Shown: positions 1 through 6,185 of the stretch, in pieces
How the letters are laid out: each line of letters opens with the position of its first letter
How positions within the stretch are numbered: the first letter of the stretch is position 1
Origin: Alphaproteobacteria bacterium
Lineage (GTDB): Bacteria; Pseudomonadota; Alphaproteobacteria; Rhizobiales; Hyphomicrobiaceae
DNA: 13,102 nt
Reading direction: 5' to 3'
NCBI GenBank assembly: GCA_024279745.1
Contig: JAJRRE010000127.1
Location: forward strand, 1 to 13,102
Notes under the pieces: model-generated
Databases searched by the model: none
Seen by the model: the letters and a program-made list of their open reading frames with translations, nothing else
Told to the model about the DNA's origin: nothing
Program-made: the position numbers and the translations under genes

Positions 1-48
1 CATAGCCTGGGTGGGAGACGCCCAAAATCCAGCGCAAATCAAAGAGAT

Positions 49-76
49 TTGACTATTCAGGCGGCATCCATATAGT
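49..76 (+). promoter_or_regulatory. Sigma-70-like promoter of the toxin-antitoxin operon
   Basis: TTGACT (49-54) and TATAGT (71-76) are separated by 16 bases and lie about 45 bases before the antitoxin ATG. A perfect inverted repeat, CAAATC / GATTTG (35-40 and 46-51), overlaps the -35 box. The -10 box covers the GTG codons at 75-80, which argues against translation starting there. Confidence 0.6.
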
Positions 77-77
77 G

Positions 78-108
78 GTGTCATACAGTCACTTACATTG
101 TAATACAC
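78..108 (+). promoter_or_regulatory. Putative operator of the toxin-antitoxin operon
   Basis: GTGTCATACA (78-87) and TGTAATACAC (99-108) form an imperfect inverted repeat, 8 of 10 positions matching. The inner part carries the palindrome TTACA-T-TGTAA (93-103). It lies between the -10 box and the antitoxin start, where an autoregulating ribbon-helix-helix antitoxin would bind. The binding is inferred from position and symmetry. Confidence 0.45.
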
Positions 109-122
109 AGGAACCCATGATC

Positions 123-407
123 ATGCCGACCGTTCCATTTTCGCTGCGCCTGGAGACGGAGCTAAAGGAACGCCTAAGGGAAGAGGCTTGCCGCACCGAG
201 CGCTCCGAATCCTATCTTGCGCAAAAAGCGATAGAGGCCATGCTCGATGCCCGCCAGGTCAAGCGTGACGCCATCAGTGACGCCTTGAAAGAGGCCGACA
301 AGGGCGCGTTCATTTCCCAATCTGCCATGCACGACTGGGTCAATTCCTGGGGATCTTCCAAAGAGCTTGCCGCGCCTGATCCCGATATTTTTCCAACTAA
401 ATCCTAA
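123..407 (+). CDS. Ribbon-helix-helix antitoxin (CopG/ParD-like)
   Basis: This is a small protein of about 94 residues that should neutralise the toxin encoded directly downstream and repress their shared promoter. The N-terminus has the ribbon-helix-helix pattern: a short strand (PFSLRLETEL), a charged helix (KERLREEACRTERS) and a second helix (ESYLAQKAIEAMLDAR). The C-terminal part, with FISQSAMHDWVNSWG, resembles the toxin-wrapping tail of ParD-type antitoxins. The ATG at 123 has AGGAA (109-113) nine bases upstream. An ATG at 117 is possible but only three bases from that site, and a GTG at 75 falls in the -10 box. The stop codon at 405-407 abuts the toxin ATG, so the two genes are translationally coupled. 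Family assignment is by eye. Confidence 0.8.
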   Translation: MPTVPFSLRLETELKERLREEACRTERSESYLAQKAIEAMLDARQVKRDAISDALKEADKGAFISQSAMHDWVNSWGSSKELAAPDPDIFPTKS

Positions 408-698
408 ATGATGGAAATCGTCTATCTGAAACGCGCCCAGCTCGATCTAACCTGGATGCGTGAGTATTACAGCACCGTTTTTACGGCTGGAAGTGAGCGG
501 GCGCGTGAGCATTTCCTCAATGCCGAAAAACTGCTGCTTGACTATCCTGAAATCGGACATGAAACAGAGTTCGACAATGTGCGCCAGCTCACCATCAAAC
601 GCACGCCATTTTCATTCATCTATCGCCTGACCCCGACGCGCATTGAGGTCCTGCGCATTTGGGATGGCCGCGCCGACCCAGCCAAGCTGGATTTGTAA
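408..698 (+). CDS. ParE/RelE-family toxin
   Basis: The 96-residue protein has the typical length and order of ParE/RelE-superfamily toxins: an N-terminal strand (EIVYLKRAQLDL), two helices, the YPEIGHE turn and the C-terminal strands FSFIYRL and RIEVLRIWDGR. The RxxxFxxIYRL-IEVLRIWDGR core is the family's most conserved region. ParE members poison DNA gyrase and RelE members cut mRNA on the ribosome; the sequence does not decide between these. Two tandem ATG codons at 408 and 411 directly follow the antitoxin stop, with no room for a separate promoter. Only 16 bases separate its stop from that of the convergent integrase. Inside an element such pairs commonly stabilise inheritance, which is an inference here. 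Confidence 0.82.
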   Translation: MMEIVYLKRAQLDLTWMREYYSTVFTAGSERAREHFLNAEKLLLDYPEIGHETEFDNVRQLTIKRTPFSFIYRLTPTRIEVLRIWDGRADPAKLDL

Positions 699-714
699 AC
701 CCTGCCGACAATAT

Positions 715-1968
715 TCAAACGCGTTTCGTCAGGCACTCCCGATCAAGGGCAGTCACATGATCCCCCCAGCCATCAAGGGCTGCACGAACTTCTTCAAGAT
801 AGCCGAACCGATTATAGATGCCAGCCACGCCGGCCAGGGTTCCGGTGGAATGATTAAGCAGCTTTTCAACGACATGGGGTTGCACACCATTGCCAGCCAG
901 GCCCGTGGCAACAGTGCGGCGTATATCATGCAGTGTCCAATCAGTAACGCCCGCTGCCGCATCAAGACGTCTCTTGCATTTGGAAAAACCGGAAAAACAA
1001 CGGTCTGCTGTACGTTGTGATGGAAACAATAATGTCTCAGACATCTTCGGCAAAGATTGAATAATTCCCAAAGCCTGAGGCGACAGAGGAACGCTGTGCA
1101 AGCGGTCTGACTTGTTGCGTTCCGGCGGGATCACCCACAACCCGGCATCCAGATCAATGTCCACCCAACGCATCAAAGCAACTTCATTGCGGCGCTGGCC
1201 GGTCAAGATAAGCAAGCATACGATGGCACCAAAGGGATAATCGGTGACTTTTGCTGCACGCCAGATTTTTACCAGTTCATCGCCGCTCAAAACACGCGAC
1301 CGGGAACTGACCCTGGCTGGCTTCTTGATCCGGGCACAAGGGCTCACCTCGATAAGCCCTCGATCAATAGCCCAGTTAAAGAATTTGCGCACGGCGGCAA
1401 AGGCATGATTGGCAGCACTCGGCTTTCCTGATGCAACAATGGCATCGAGAACATCAAGTATATCCGACCTGGTGATCTTTCGAATGTCCCGTTTTGGCCA
1501 AACAGCAACAAAATGGGCACGCAATACACGGGCGGTTTCATGGGCGGTATTGGCCCGATTATTCCGCAAGCAATACTTGGCAACAAACTCATCAACCACA
1601 TTTGCCAATTGAAATGCGGCCCTGACCTCAGGGATAGTTGCCGGCGCCACGCCCAATTTTTTGTCCGGTGATGCCACAGCTCGTTTGTCAGCTTGGGGGT
1701 CTTGATCCTTGGCAACGGCATTGAGCGCGTCCCTGGCCTTGATGCGGGCATCAACCAGCGACACCAATGGATAACGACCAAGGGTCATGCGCCGCGAGCG
1801 CCCATGCAGGCGATAGAGCAAAATGAACGATTTGGTGCCAGCGGGTGACATGCGCAAACCAAAGCCCGGCAGTTGCGCATCCCAAACCTCTATCCGCCGC
1901 GATGGATCGGGCTTGAGATTGCGTAATTTGATGTCGGTAAGTGTTATATTGCCCATATTGCTACCCAT
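715..1968 (-). CDS. P4-like tyrosine integrase
   Basis: The 417-residue site-specific recombinase should integrate and excise the element at the tRNA gene to its right. The N-terminal ~95 residues match the DNA-arm-binding domain (DUF4102 type: LTDIKLRNLKPDPSRR, then VWDAQLPGFGLRMSPAGTKS). A SAM-like core-binding domain spans about 115-205. The catalytic domain carries the full set: R259 (LTGQRRNE), K286 (RNKSDRLHSVPL), H347 and R350 (LHDIRR), H373 (LLNHSTG) and nucleophile Y385 (GIYNRFGY). Length and motifs are intact, so it may be active. Start choice is uncertain: ATG at 1968 or 1956, neither with a strong ribosome site. The first codons lie inside the GGGTAGCA repeat array, so integrase binding could repress its own gene. 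It sits about 240 bases from the tRNA fragment. Confidence 0.93.
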   Translation of the reverse strand: MGSNMGNITLTDIKLRNLKPDPSRRIEVWDAQLPGFGLRMSPAGTKSFILLYRLHGRSRRMTLGRYPLVSLVDARIKARDALNAVAKDQDPQADKRAVASPDKKLGVAPATIPEVRAAFQLANVVDEFVAKYCLRNNRANTAHETARVLRAHFVAVWPKRDIRKITRSDILDVLDAIVASGKPSAANHAFAAVRKFFNWAIDRGLIEVSPCARIKKPARVSSRSRVLSGDELVKIWRAAKVTDYPFGAIVCLLILTGQRRNEVALMRWVDIDLDAGLWVIPPERNKSDRLHSVPLSPQALGIIQSLPKMSETLLFPSQRTADRCFSGFSKCKRRLDAAAGVTDWTLHDIRRTVATGLAGNGVQPHVVEKLLNHSTGTLAGVAGIYNRFGYLEEVRAALDGWGDHVTALDRECLTKRV

Positions 1969-1978
1969 CTGCTACCCA
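1958..1978 (-). repeat. Inverted copy of the doubled GGGTAGCA repeat
   Basis: On the minus strand this reads as two GGGTAGCA-type units in tandem. It matches the copy at 2062-2082 on the plus strand in 20 of 21 positions, in opposite orientation. It covers the integrase start codon. It may be an arm-type integrase or excisionase site. Confidence 0.75.
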
Positions 1979-2205
1979 GCACGAACACTGATCAAATGAA
2001 CACCAGACCCGCCACATATTGATACTGTTGATGTTTCTGATTTTGGCTACCTGATGGTCTTTGGGTAGCATATGGGTAGCAAATTTGCAAAGCTGTAGCG
2101 ATACCGCATGAGAGAAATTGAGTCTGCGTGAGCATGTAGTACATTGTTAATGAATGATTATTTGCATTTTACTGAGACGGCATAAAACAACCTGAAACAC
2201 GATAG
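1979..2205. other. Noncoding region between integrase and tRNA fragment
   Basis: No convincing gene is seen on either strand. The stretch should hold the integrase promoter (leftward) and the recombination arm sites. Besides the doubled repeat at 2062-2082, a GCTACC (2046-2051) pairs with GGTAGC (2064-2069). No excisionase gene is visible. Confidence 0.6.
2062..2082 (+). repeat. Doubled GGGTAGCA repeat, putative recombinase arm site
   Basis: Two GGGTAGCA units in tandem (11-base period), repeated in inverted orientation at the integrase start with a single mismatch. The span lies between integrase and attachment site, where arm-type sites are expected. Confidence 0.75.
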
Positions 2206-2257
2206 CACCAGTCTGGGGGACTGGGGGTCGGAGGTTCAAATCCTCTCGCTCCGACCA
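2206..2257 (+). tRNA. 3' portion of tRNA-Pro(GGG), displaced attachment site (partial)
   Basis: The anticodon arm is complete: stem CCAGT (2208-2212), loop with anticodon GGG (2215-2217) and stem ACTGG (2220-2224). It is followed by the variable loop, T arm (GGAGG, TTCAAAT, CCTCT at 2230-2246), acceptor 3' strand CGCTCCG (2247-2253), discriminator A and encoded CCA (2255-2257). The expected 5' acceptor strand CGGAGCG and the D arm are absent upstream, so this is not a functional tRNA. The match to a tRNA appears to begin near 2206. A 3' tRNA fragment beside an integrase is the usual mark of an attachment site. Confidence 0.88.
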
Positions 2258-2335
2258 TTAAATCTACGGGTTAGCCCCTTCAACCAAATTCCATGTGGAT
2301 GCCCCCTTTTATGATGAAGAGCCAACTTGCCTGGA

Positions 2336-5300
2336 TCAGTTCAGCGGCAGCCGGAGCTTGACGCTGCCGCTGACGGCCCGGAAGTCGGCAGCGCCGATGC
2401 CGTCATAGGTGCCACCGAAATCGAGAGAGGCGCCGTTCTCGCCTTCAATCTTTAGGCCCACTCCGGCCTTCCCGCGGAAATAAGCGGTGCCGACGGACGT
2501 GCCGGCAAGGACGCCATTGTCTTCGGCGAAGTTCCATACGCCCTTCAAGGACGCGCGCGGCATGATCCTAAAGCCGTCAATGGGGCCGAAGGAATAGGAA
2601 GCCTCGGGACCGAATTCCGCCTGCCCGAGAGATACGCTCTGGCCTGGAATGAAGACACCGAGCGAATCCGTGTAGGCTCCCTGCCGTTCCTCGATATAGG
2701 CCGCCGAAGCGCTCGGCGAGAACCGGAAGTTCCCGTAATTCCACACGCCCTGCAGCTTGCCGCGAACCAGCCAGCGCTCGGTGTCGAAGTTGTCGGTATA
2801 GGTGAGGAATGGACTGATGTCGTTGTTAGAGCGCCCCCAGGCGGCGCGGCCCTGGAAATAGAGGTTGGGCGATAGCTTTACTGTGGTGTAAGGCCCGACC
2901 ATCCAGCCTTTGCCGTGCACATGAGTGGAGTCGGTCTGCGAGGTTTCCTTGGTGTCGTCGAACTGTGCGAGAACGCCAACTAGAAACGATGGGTTTACGA
3001 CATAGTCGGCACCGAGATATAGGACACCGAAATTCCCGTTGGTCTTGCCCCCGTTACTGTCGTCATCGAAATACGAGAAGCGGCCCTCGGCCCATATATC
3101 TAAGGCCCAATCCTCTCCCCCCTCGACGAACCTGCCGGCGCCGGCCGCGGCATAACCCTCCTTGCCGAGCAGGCCCATCACCCGCCTCTGTTTCTCGCTC
3201 GCATGGTGGCGTCTCAATTCGCTGAGGCTCGTCGAAAAGGAAATGGAGGCGCGCCCCTCCTGCATGAGGGACAGTCCGAAGGGGAGGCGACTGATCAGCC
3301 CCGATTCATGGTGTTTTTGCGACGTCCCGGAGAATACGCCGTCAAGCGCGGCTACGCGGCTGGGAGCGCCTGCCGTCGTTCCTGCGCCGCCGCCGGTGGC
3401 ATCTGCCGAGCCTGCTTCGGACAGTGCGACACCACCATTGCCCAGGGCCCTTGGTGGTGGGTATTGCGCAAATCCGGCCCCCTGTCCGCCACCGCCGCCC
3501 TGCGCACGGTTGAGGCGCGCGATCTGGCGATCAGTGCCTGGCTCCGTGGACAGCAGCCGGTCGTTCCGGCGCTTCAGGAAACGCGCGATGGTCCGCGTCG
3601 TCTTGGTGCGCGAATCTGCGGCAGTGAATAAGCATGTTACCTGCTCGCCGGACTGAAGATTGATCGTCGCTGTCTTTGCGCCCACGCTGACAGTACTGTC
3701 AGCGTCGGTGCACGAGCCTGAGACCAGTCCGAAACCACTCGGCAGTGTGGCCGTCACCACATAGGTTCCCGGTTTGATGGTCACCGGTGTCGACTGCGCC
3801 GCGCCATCGATAGTGGTCAGGGCGAAGTTGAGCTGCGGCGTGCTGGAGGTGAAGTTGAAGGTGCCGTCGCTGACATCCGATACCACCGTCATGGTAATAT
3901 GGCCTGGCGGGATCTGGTTGACTGTAATATTGAACGAAGCGGTCGTTACATTGCCACTGTTATCGGTCGCCGTGTAGATCACGACGCTCGTGCCGAGCGG
4001 AAACGCGTCGCCGGAATTGTGGTTCGAAGTGAAACTTGCGATACTGTCATTATCGCTGGCGGTAGGTGCTGTCCAGGCCGCTACAGAACTGCTATTCGGG
4101 TAATCTACATCAATGACAATATCGGCAGGCATGCCAGTAATCACCGGGTTCTCGCCGTCGGAAACCGTAACAGTGAACGAAGCCGTGGAAGATTTTCCAG
4201 CCGCGTCCAGAGCGGTGTAGGTGACTGTTGTGGTGCCAAGTGGGAACGTGTCGCCGGGATTATGGGTCGATGTGAAGCTGGTCACCCCGACATTGTCACT
4301 GGCCGTCGGGGCGGTCCAGGTAACCACGGCGGTGTTGACACCTGCATCGGTGTTCTGCGTGATATCGGCAGGCATGCCAGCAATCACTGGCTTCTCGCCG
4401 TCGGAAACCGTAACAGTGAACGAAGCCGTGGAAGATTTTCCAGCCGCGTCCAGAGCGGTGTAGGTGACTGTTGTGGTGCCAAGTGCGAACGTGTCGCCGG
4501 GATTATGGGGCGATGTGAAGCTGGTCACGCCGACATTGTCACTGGCCGTCGGGGGGGGCCAGGTCACCACGGCACTGTTAACGCCCGCATCCGTGTTTTG
4601 GGTGATATCAGATGGCATTCCCGCGATCACCGGTGCTATCGTATCCTGAACCGTTACGTTGAAGGTCGCCGTATTACTATTTCCGGCAGCATCCAGCGCC
4701 GTGACCGTAACCGAGGTCGTACCGATTGCAAAGGTCGAGCCGGACACGGGAACCGATATCAGCGAGGTCACGCCGACGGTATCGGTCGCGGTCGGTGTGA
4801 AATTCACGACAGCACCGGCGGCACTGGTCGCTTCGGCCGTGATACCAGCCGGAGCCGTCACGATCGGTGACGTCGTGTCCTGAACTGTGACGACGGTCGT
4901 CGCGGTCGCTGTGTTGCCAGCCGCATCGGTGGCCGTATAGGTGATGGTCGTGTTGCCCAGAGGGAATTGCGATCCCGATGCCGGGCTCGACGTAACCGCG
5001 ACAGCCCCATCCACCGCATCATTGGCCGTCGGCGGCGTGAAATTCACGATCGCGCCCGCCGCGCTCGTCGCCTCGACATTGAAGTCCGGGGGAATGTTTA
5101 AGAAGAGGGGTGGCGTGGTGTCGGCGGCGCCGACTGCGTAGGTGATAGTGCCGTTCCAAATCCTTGGGCTAAATGTTGCAGAAAAAGCGAATGATTTTCC
5201 TGCTCCTTCGAAGATTTGCAGGTCACCGTTCGACGCCGCTACATTGCTTACTGCCCGACCATTGGTGTAATTCATCGGTGCACCACCTGATGATATGGTT

Positions 5301-5860
5301 ACGTATAGGGCGGTTCTCGAATTGGCTGGCAAGACGAAGTCCAAGAGATCCCAAAATGTTGGATTGTTGAGCCCGGCAGACGCTACGGTAGATGTGTCAA
5401 CAAGTGTCCAGCCTGCCGGTGAATTCTCAAAGCCTACCCAGGTCCCGGACCGGGTGTAAAGTCGGACAGTGTGTGTACCAGAATCTAAGTTAAGTGACAG
5501 GCTAGAAACGGTGAGGCTGTTCCCAAATGTAACAACGTCAAACATGTTGCCGTCCTGGCCATTATTTGAGCTAAATTGCGTCGTTAGACTGGCCGAGTAG
5601 ACTGGAGTGGTGCCAAGCATTCCAACTATTAGGCCAAACAGCGCCAACCGCCTCACTAAAAAGCGCAAAGCGCGACCGCTCCCCCACTCAGGCATGTGAT
5701 CGGTGCGGGCAGTAAATATGTCACCATGAATAGAGCCATCCCCGCGGACGGGGCCATGGCCATCTCTCGACCAACGAGGAGCCGCACGTCCACTTATTGT
5801 GGCATGCAGGCGCGCAATAAACGCCAAAACAGCAGAAAACAACTGAAAAAATCTAGGCAT
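2336..5860 (-). CDS. HYR-repeat autotransporter, putative adhesin
   Basis: The 1174-residue type V secreted protein should expose a beta-rich passenger on the outer membrane. In order: a long N-terminus with hydrophobic stretches at 4-16 and 66-88 and a signal cleavage-like site after A90 (VYSA); a beta domain at ~91-245 (NGQDGNMFDVV...GDLQIFEGAGKS...SPRIWNGTITYA); HYR Ig-like repeats at ~247-327, 328-405, 406-486, 487-567 and 568-648 (TPP/APVI start, LGTTTVTYTALDAAG core); a prealbumin-like beta domain at ~653-749 with two Cys; a helix (TIARFLKRRNDRLL) and Gly-rich linker to ~915; and a barrel at ~918-1174 ending VKLRLPLN. GGGAGA (5866-5871), five bases upstream, supports the first ATG. An ATG at residue 56 would give a more ordinary signal peptide but has no clear ribosome site. 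HYR domains usually serve in adhesion; that role is inferred. The gene stands alone. Confidence 0.9.
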   Translation of the reverse strand: MPRFFQLFSAVLAFIARLHATISGRAAPRWSRDGHGPVRGDGSIHGDIFTARTDHMPEWGSGRALRFLVRRLALFGLIVGMLGTTPVYSASLTTQFSSNNGQDGNMFDVVTFGNSLTVSSLSLNLDSGTHTVRLYTRSGTWVGFENSPAGWTLVDTSTVASAGLNNPTFWDLLDFVLPANSRTALYVTISSGGAPMNYTNGRAVSNVAASNGDLQIFEGAGKSFAFSATFSPRIWNGTITYAVGAADTTPPLFLNIPPDFNVEATSAAGAIVNFTPPTANDAVDGAVAVTSSPASGSQFPLGNTTITYTATDAAGNTATATTVVTVQDTTSPIVTAPAGITAEATSAAGAVVNFTPTATDTVGVTSLISVPVSGSTFAIGTTSVTVTALDAAGNSNTATFNVTVQDTIAPVIAGMPSDITQNTDAGVNSAVVTWPPPTASDNVGVTSFTSPHNPGDTFALGTTTVTYTALDAAGKSSTASFTVTVSDGEKPVIAGMPADITQNTDAGVNTAVVTWTAPTASDNVGVTSFTSTHNPGDTFPLGTTTVTYTALDAAGKSSTASFTVTVSDGENPVITGMPADIVIDVDYPNSSSVAAWTAPTASDNDSIASFTSNHNSGDAFPLGTSVVIYTATDNSGNVTTASFNITVNQIPPGHITMTVVSDVSDGTFNFTSSTPQLNFALTTIDGAAQSTPVTIKPGTYVVTATLPSGFGLVSGSCTDADSTVSVGAKTATINLQSGEQVTCLFTAADSRTKTTRTIARFLKRRNDRLLSTEPGTDRQIARLNRAQGGGGGQGAGFAQYPPPRALGNGGVALSEAGSADATGGGAGTTAGAPSRVAALDGVFSGTSQKHHESGLISRLPFGLSLMQEGRASISFSTSLSELRRHHASEKQRRVMGLLGKEGYAAAGAGRFVEGGEDWALDIWAEGRFSYFDDDSNGGKTNGNFGVLYLGADYVVNPSFLVGVLAQFDDTKETSQTDSTHVHGKGWMVGPYTTVKLSPNLYFQGRAAWGRSNNDISPFLTYTDNFDTERWLVRGKLQGVWNYGNFRFSPSASAAYIEERQGAYTDSLGVFIPGQSVSLGQAEFGPEASYSFGPIDGFRIMPRASLKGVWNFAEDNGVLAGTSVGTAYFRGKAGVGLKIEGENGASLDFGGTYDGIGAADFRAVSGSVKLRLPLN
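4149..4485 (-). repeat. 243-bp in-frame tandem repeat within HYR domains 3-4
   Basis: The DNA at 4149-4242 and 4392-4485 is identical over 94 bases, offset by 243 bases (81 codons, one HYR domain). Similarity continues at a lower level through the rest of the unit. Recombination between the copies would add or remove one domain without shifting the frame. Confidence 0.9.
4551..4558 (-). repeat. C8 homopolymer tract in the autotransporter coding strand
   Basis: Eight G on the plus strand encode the three prolines 435-437 in HYR repeat 3. The matching place in repeat 4 is interrupted (GGGGCGGTCC), so the tract arose after duplication. A one-base slip would shift the frame before the barrel and prevent surface display. 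Confidence 0.7.
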
Positions 5861-6185
5861 TAGTATCTCCCGATAGAGGCAATCAAAAATTTGAAGCGGG
5901 CGCCAACGTTCCTAGACGGTGTCGCACCAGCACCAAACACCCACTCTTGCCTGGCCCCATGCAGAGGGACCGGTGCCCCTTTGAACACACGCCCCCCCCC
6001 CGCCGGGGTTGCCAAAACGCTCATAACGTCCAGACCGCAATCGGGTCCTATAACAACAACTTACAGCGAAGACTTCATTTCAACACAACCTCTAATGTCT
6101 CTCGATTCGCAACAAGTGTTATTCTATAGTTTGCCTGCGATTCCCCCTCCTTATGTGTCCTGTTTGAAACAGTGAGCCGCACCGC
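5861..6185. other. Noncoding region upstream of the autotransporter
   Basis: This is the upstream region of the leftward autotransporter gene; the leftward amidase remnant ends at its right border. No supported gene is present. It contains the ribosome site GGGAGA (minus strand, 5866-5871) and a C10 run at 5992-6001. I could not fix a convincing promoter on the minus strand. Confidence 0.6.
5992..6001 (-). repeat. C10/G10 homopolymer tract upstream of the autotransporter
   Basis: Ten C on the plus strand (G10 in the direction of the autotransporter), about 130 bases before its start codon. Tracts of this length are prone to slipped-strand mispairing and upstream ones can tune transcription of surface protein genes. 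Whether this one does is unknown. Confidence 0.7.

Larger units (their letters stand above)
1..2257. mobile_element. Right end of an integrated element (island or prophage remnant) at tRNA-Pro
   Basis: The stretch holds a toxin-antitoxin pair, a P4-like integrase and a tRNA-Pro 3' fragment at its right edge. Integration into the 3' end of a tRNA normally rebuilds the tRNA at one junction and leaves a displaced 3' copy at the other. The fragment points rightward and lacks the 5' half, so the element should lie to its left and a complete tRNA-Pro(GGG) should lie beyond position 1. The left end is outside the window, so size and type are unknown. The boundary is inferred from tRNA geometry, not from a seen pair of direct repeats. 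Confidence 0.7.

Noticed and set aside
75..122. Longer antitoxin form starting at GTG 75
   Set aside because: The GTG lies in the probable -10 box, and the ribosome site at 109-113 fits the ATG at 123.
643..1020. Plus-strand open frame of 125 codons overlapping toxin end and integrase
   Set aside because: It is antisense to the integrase catalytic domain and has no recognisable domain.
2206..2257. A complete, functional tRNA-Pro gene
   Set aside because: No sequence pairing with the acceptor strand CGCTCCG and no D arm are found upstream.
2965..3656. Overlapping plus-strand open frames opposite the barrel and linker
   Set aside because: They are low-complexity Arg/Pro-rich antisense readings of the Gly-rich linker and barrel, with no independent support.
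3899..4870. A 323-codon open frame on the plus strand through the HYR repeats
   Set aside because: It is antisense to the well-supported autotransporter, and its repeated Arg/Gly-rich pattern mirrors the HYR DNA repeats. No ribosome site or family match was recognised.
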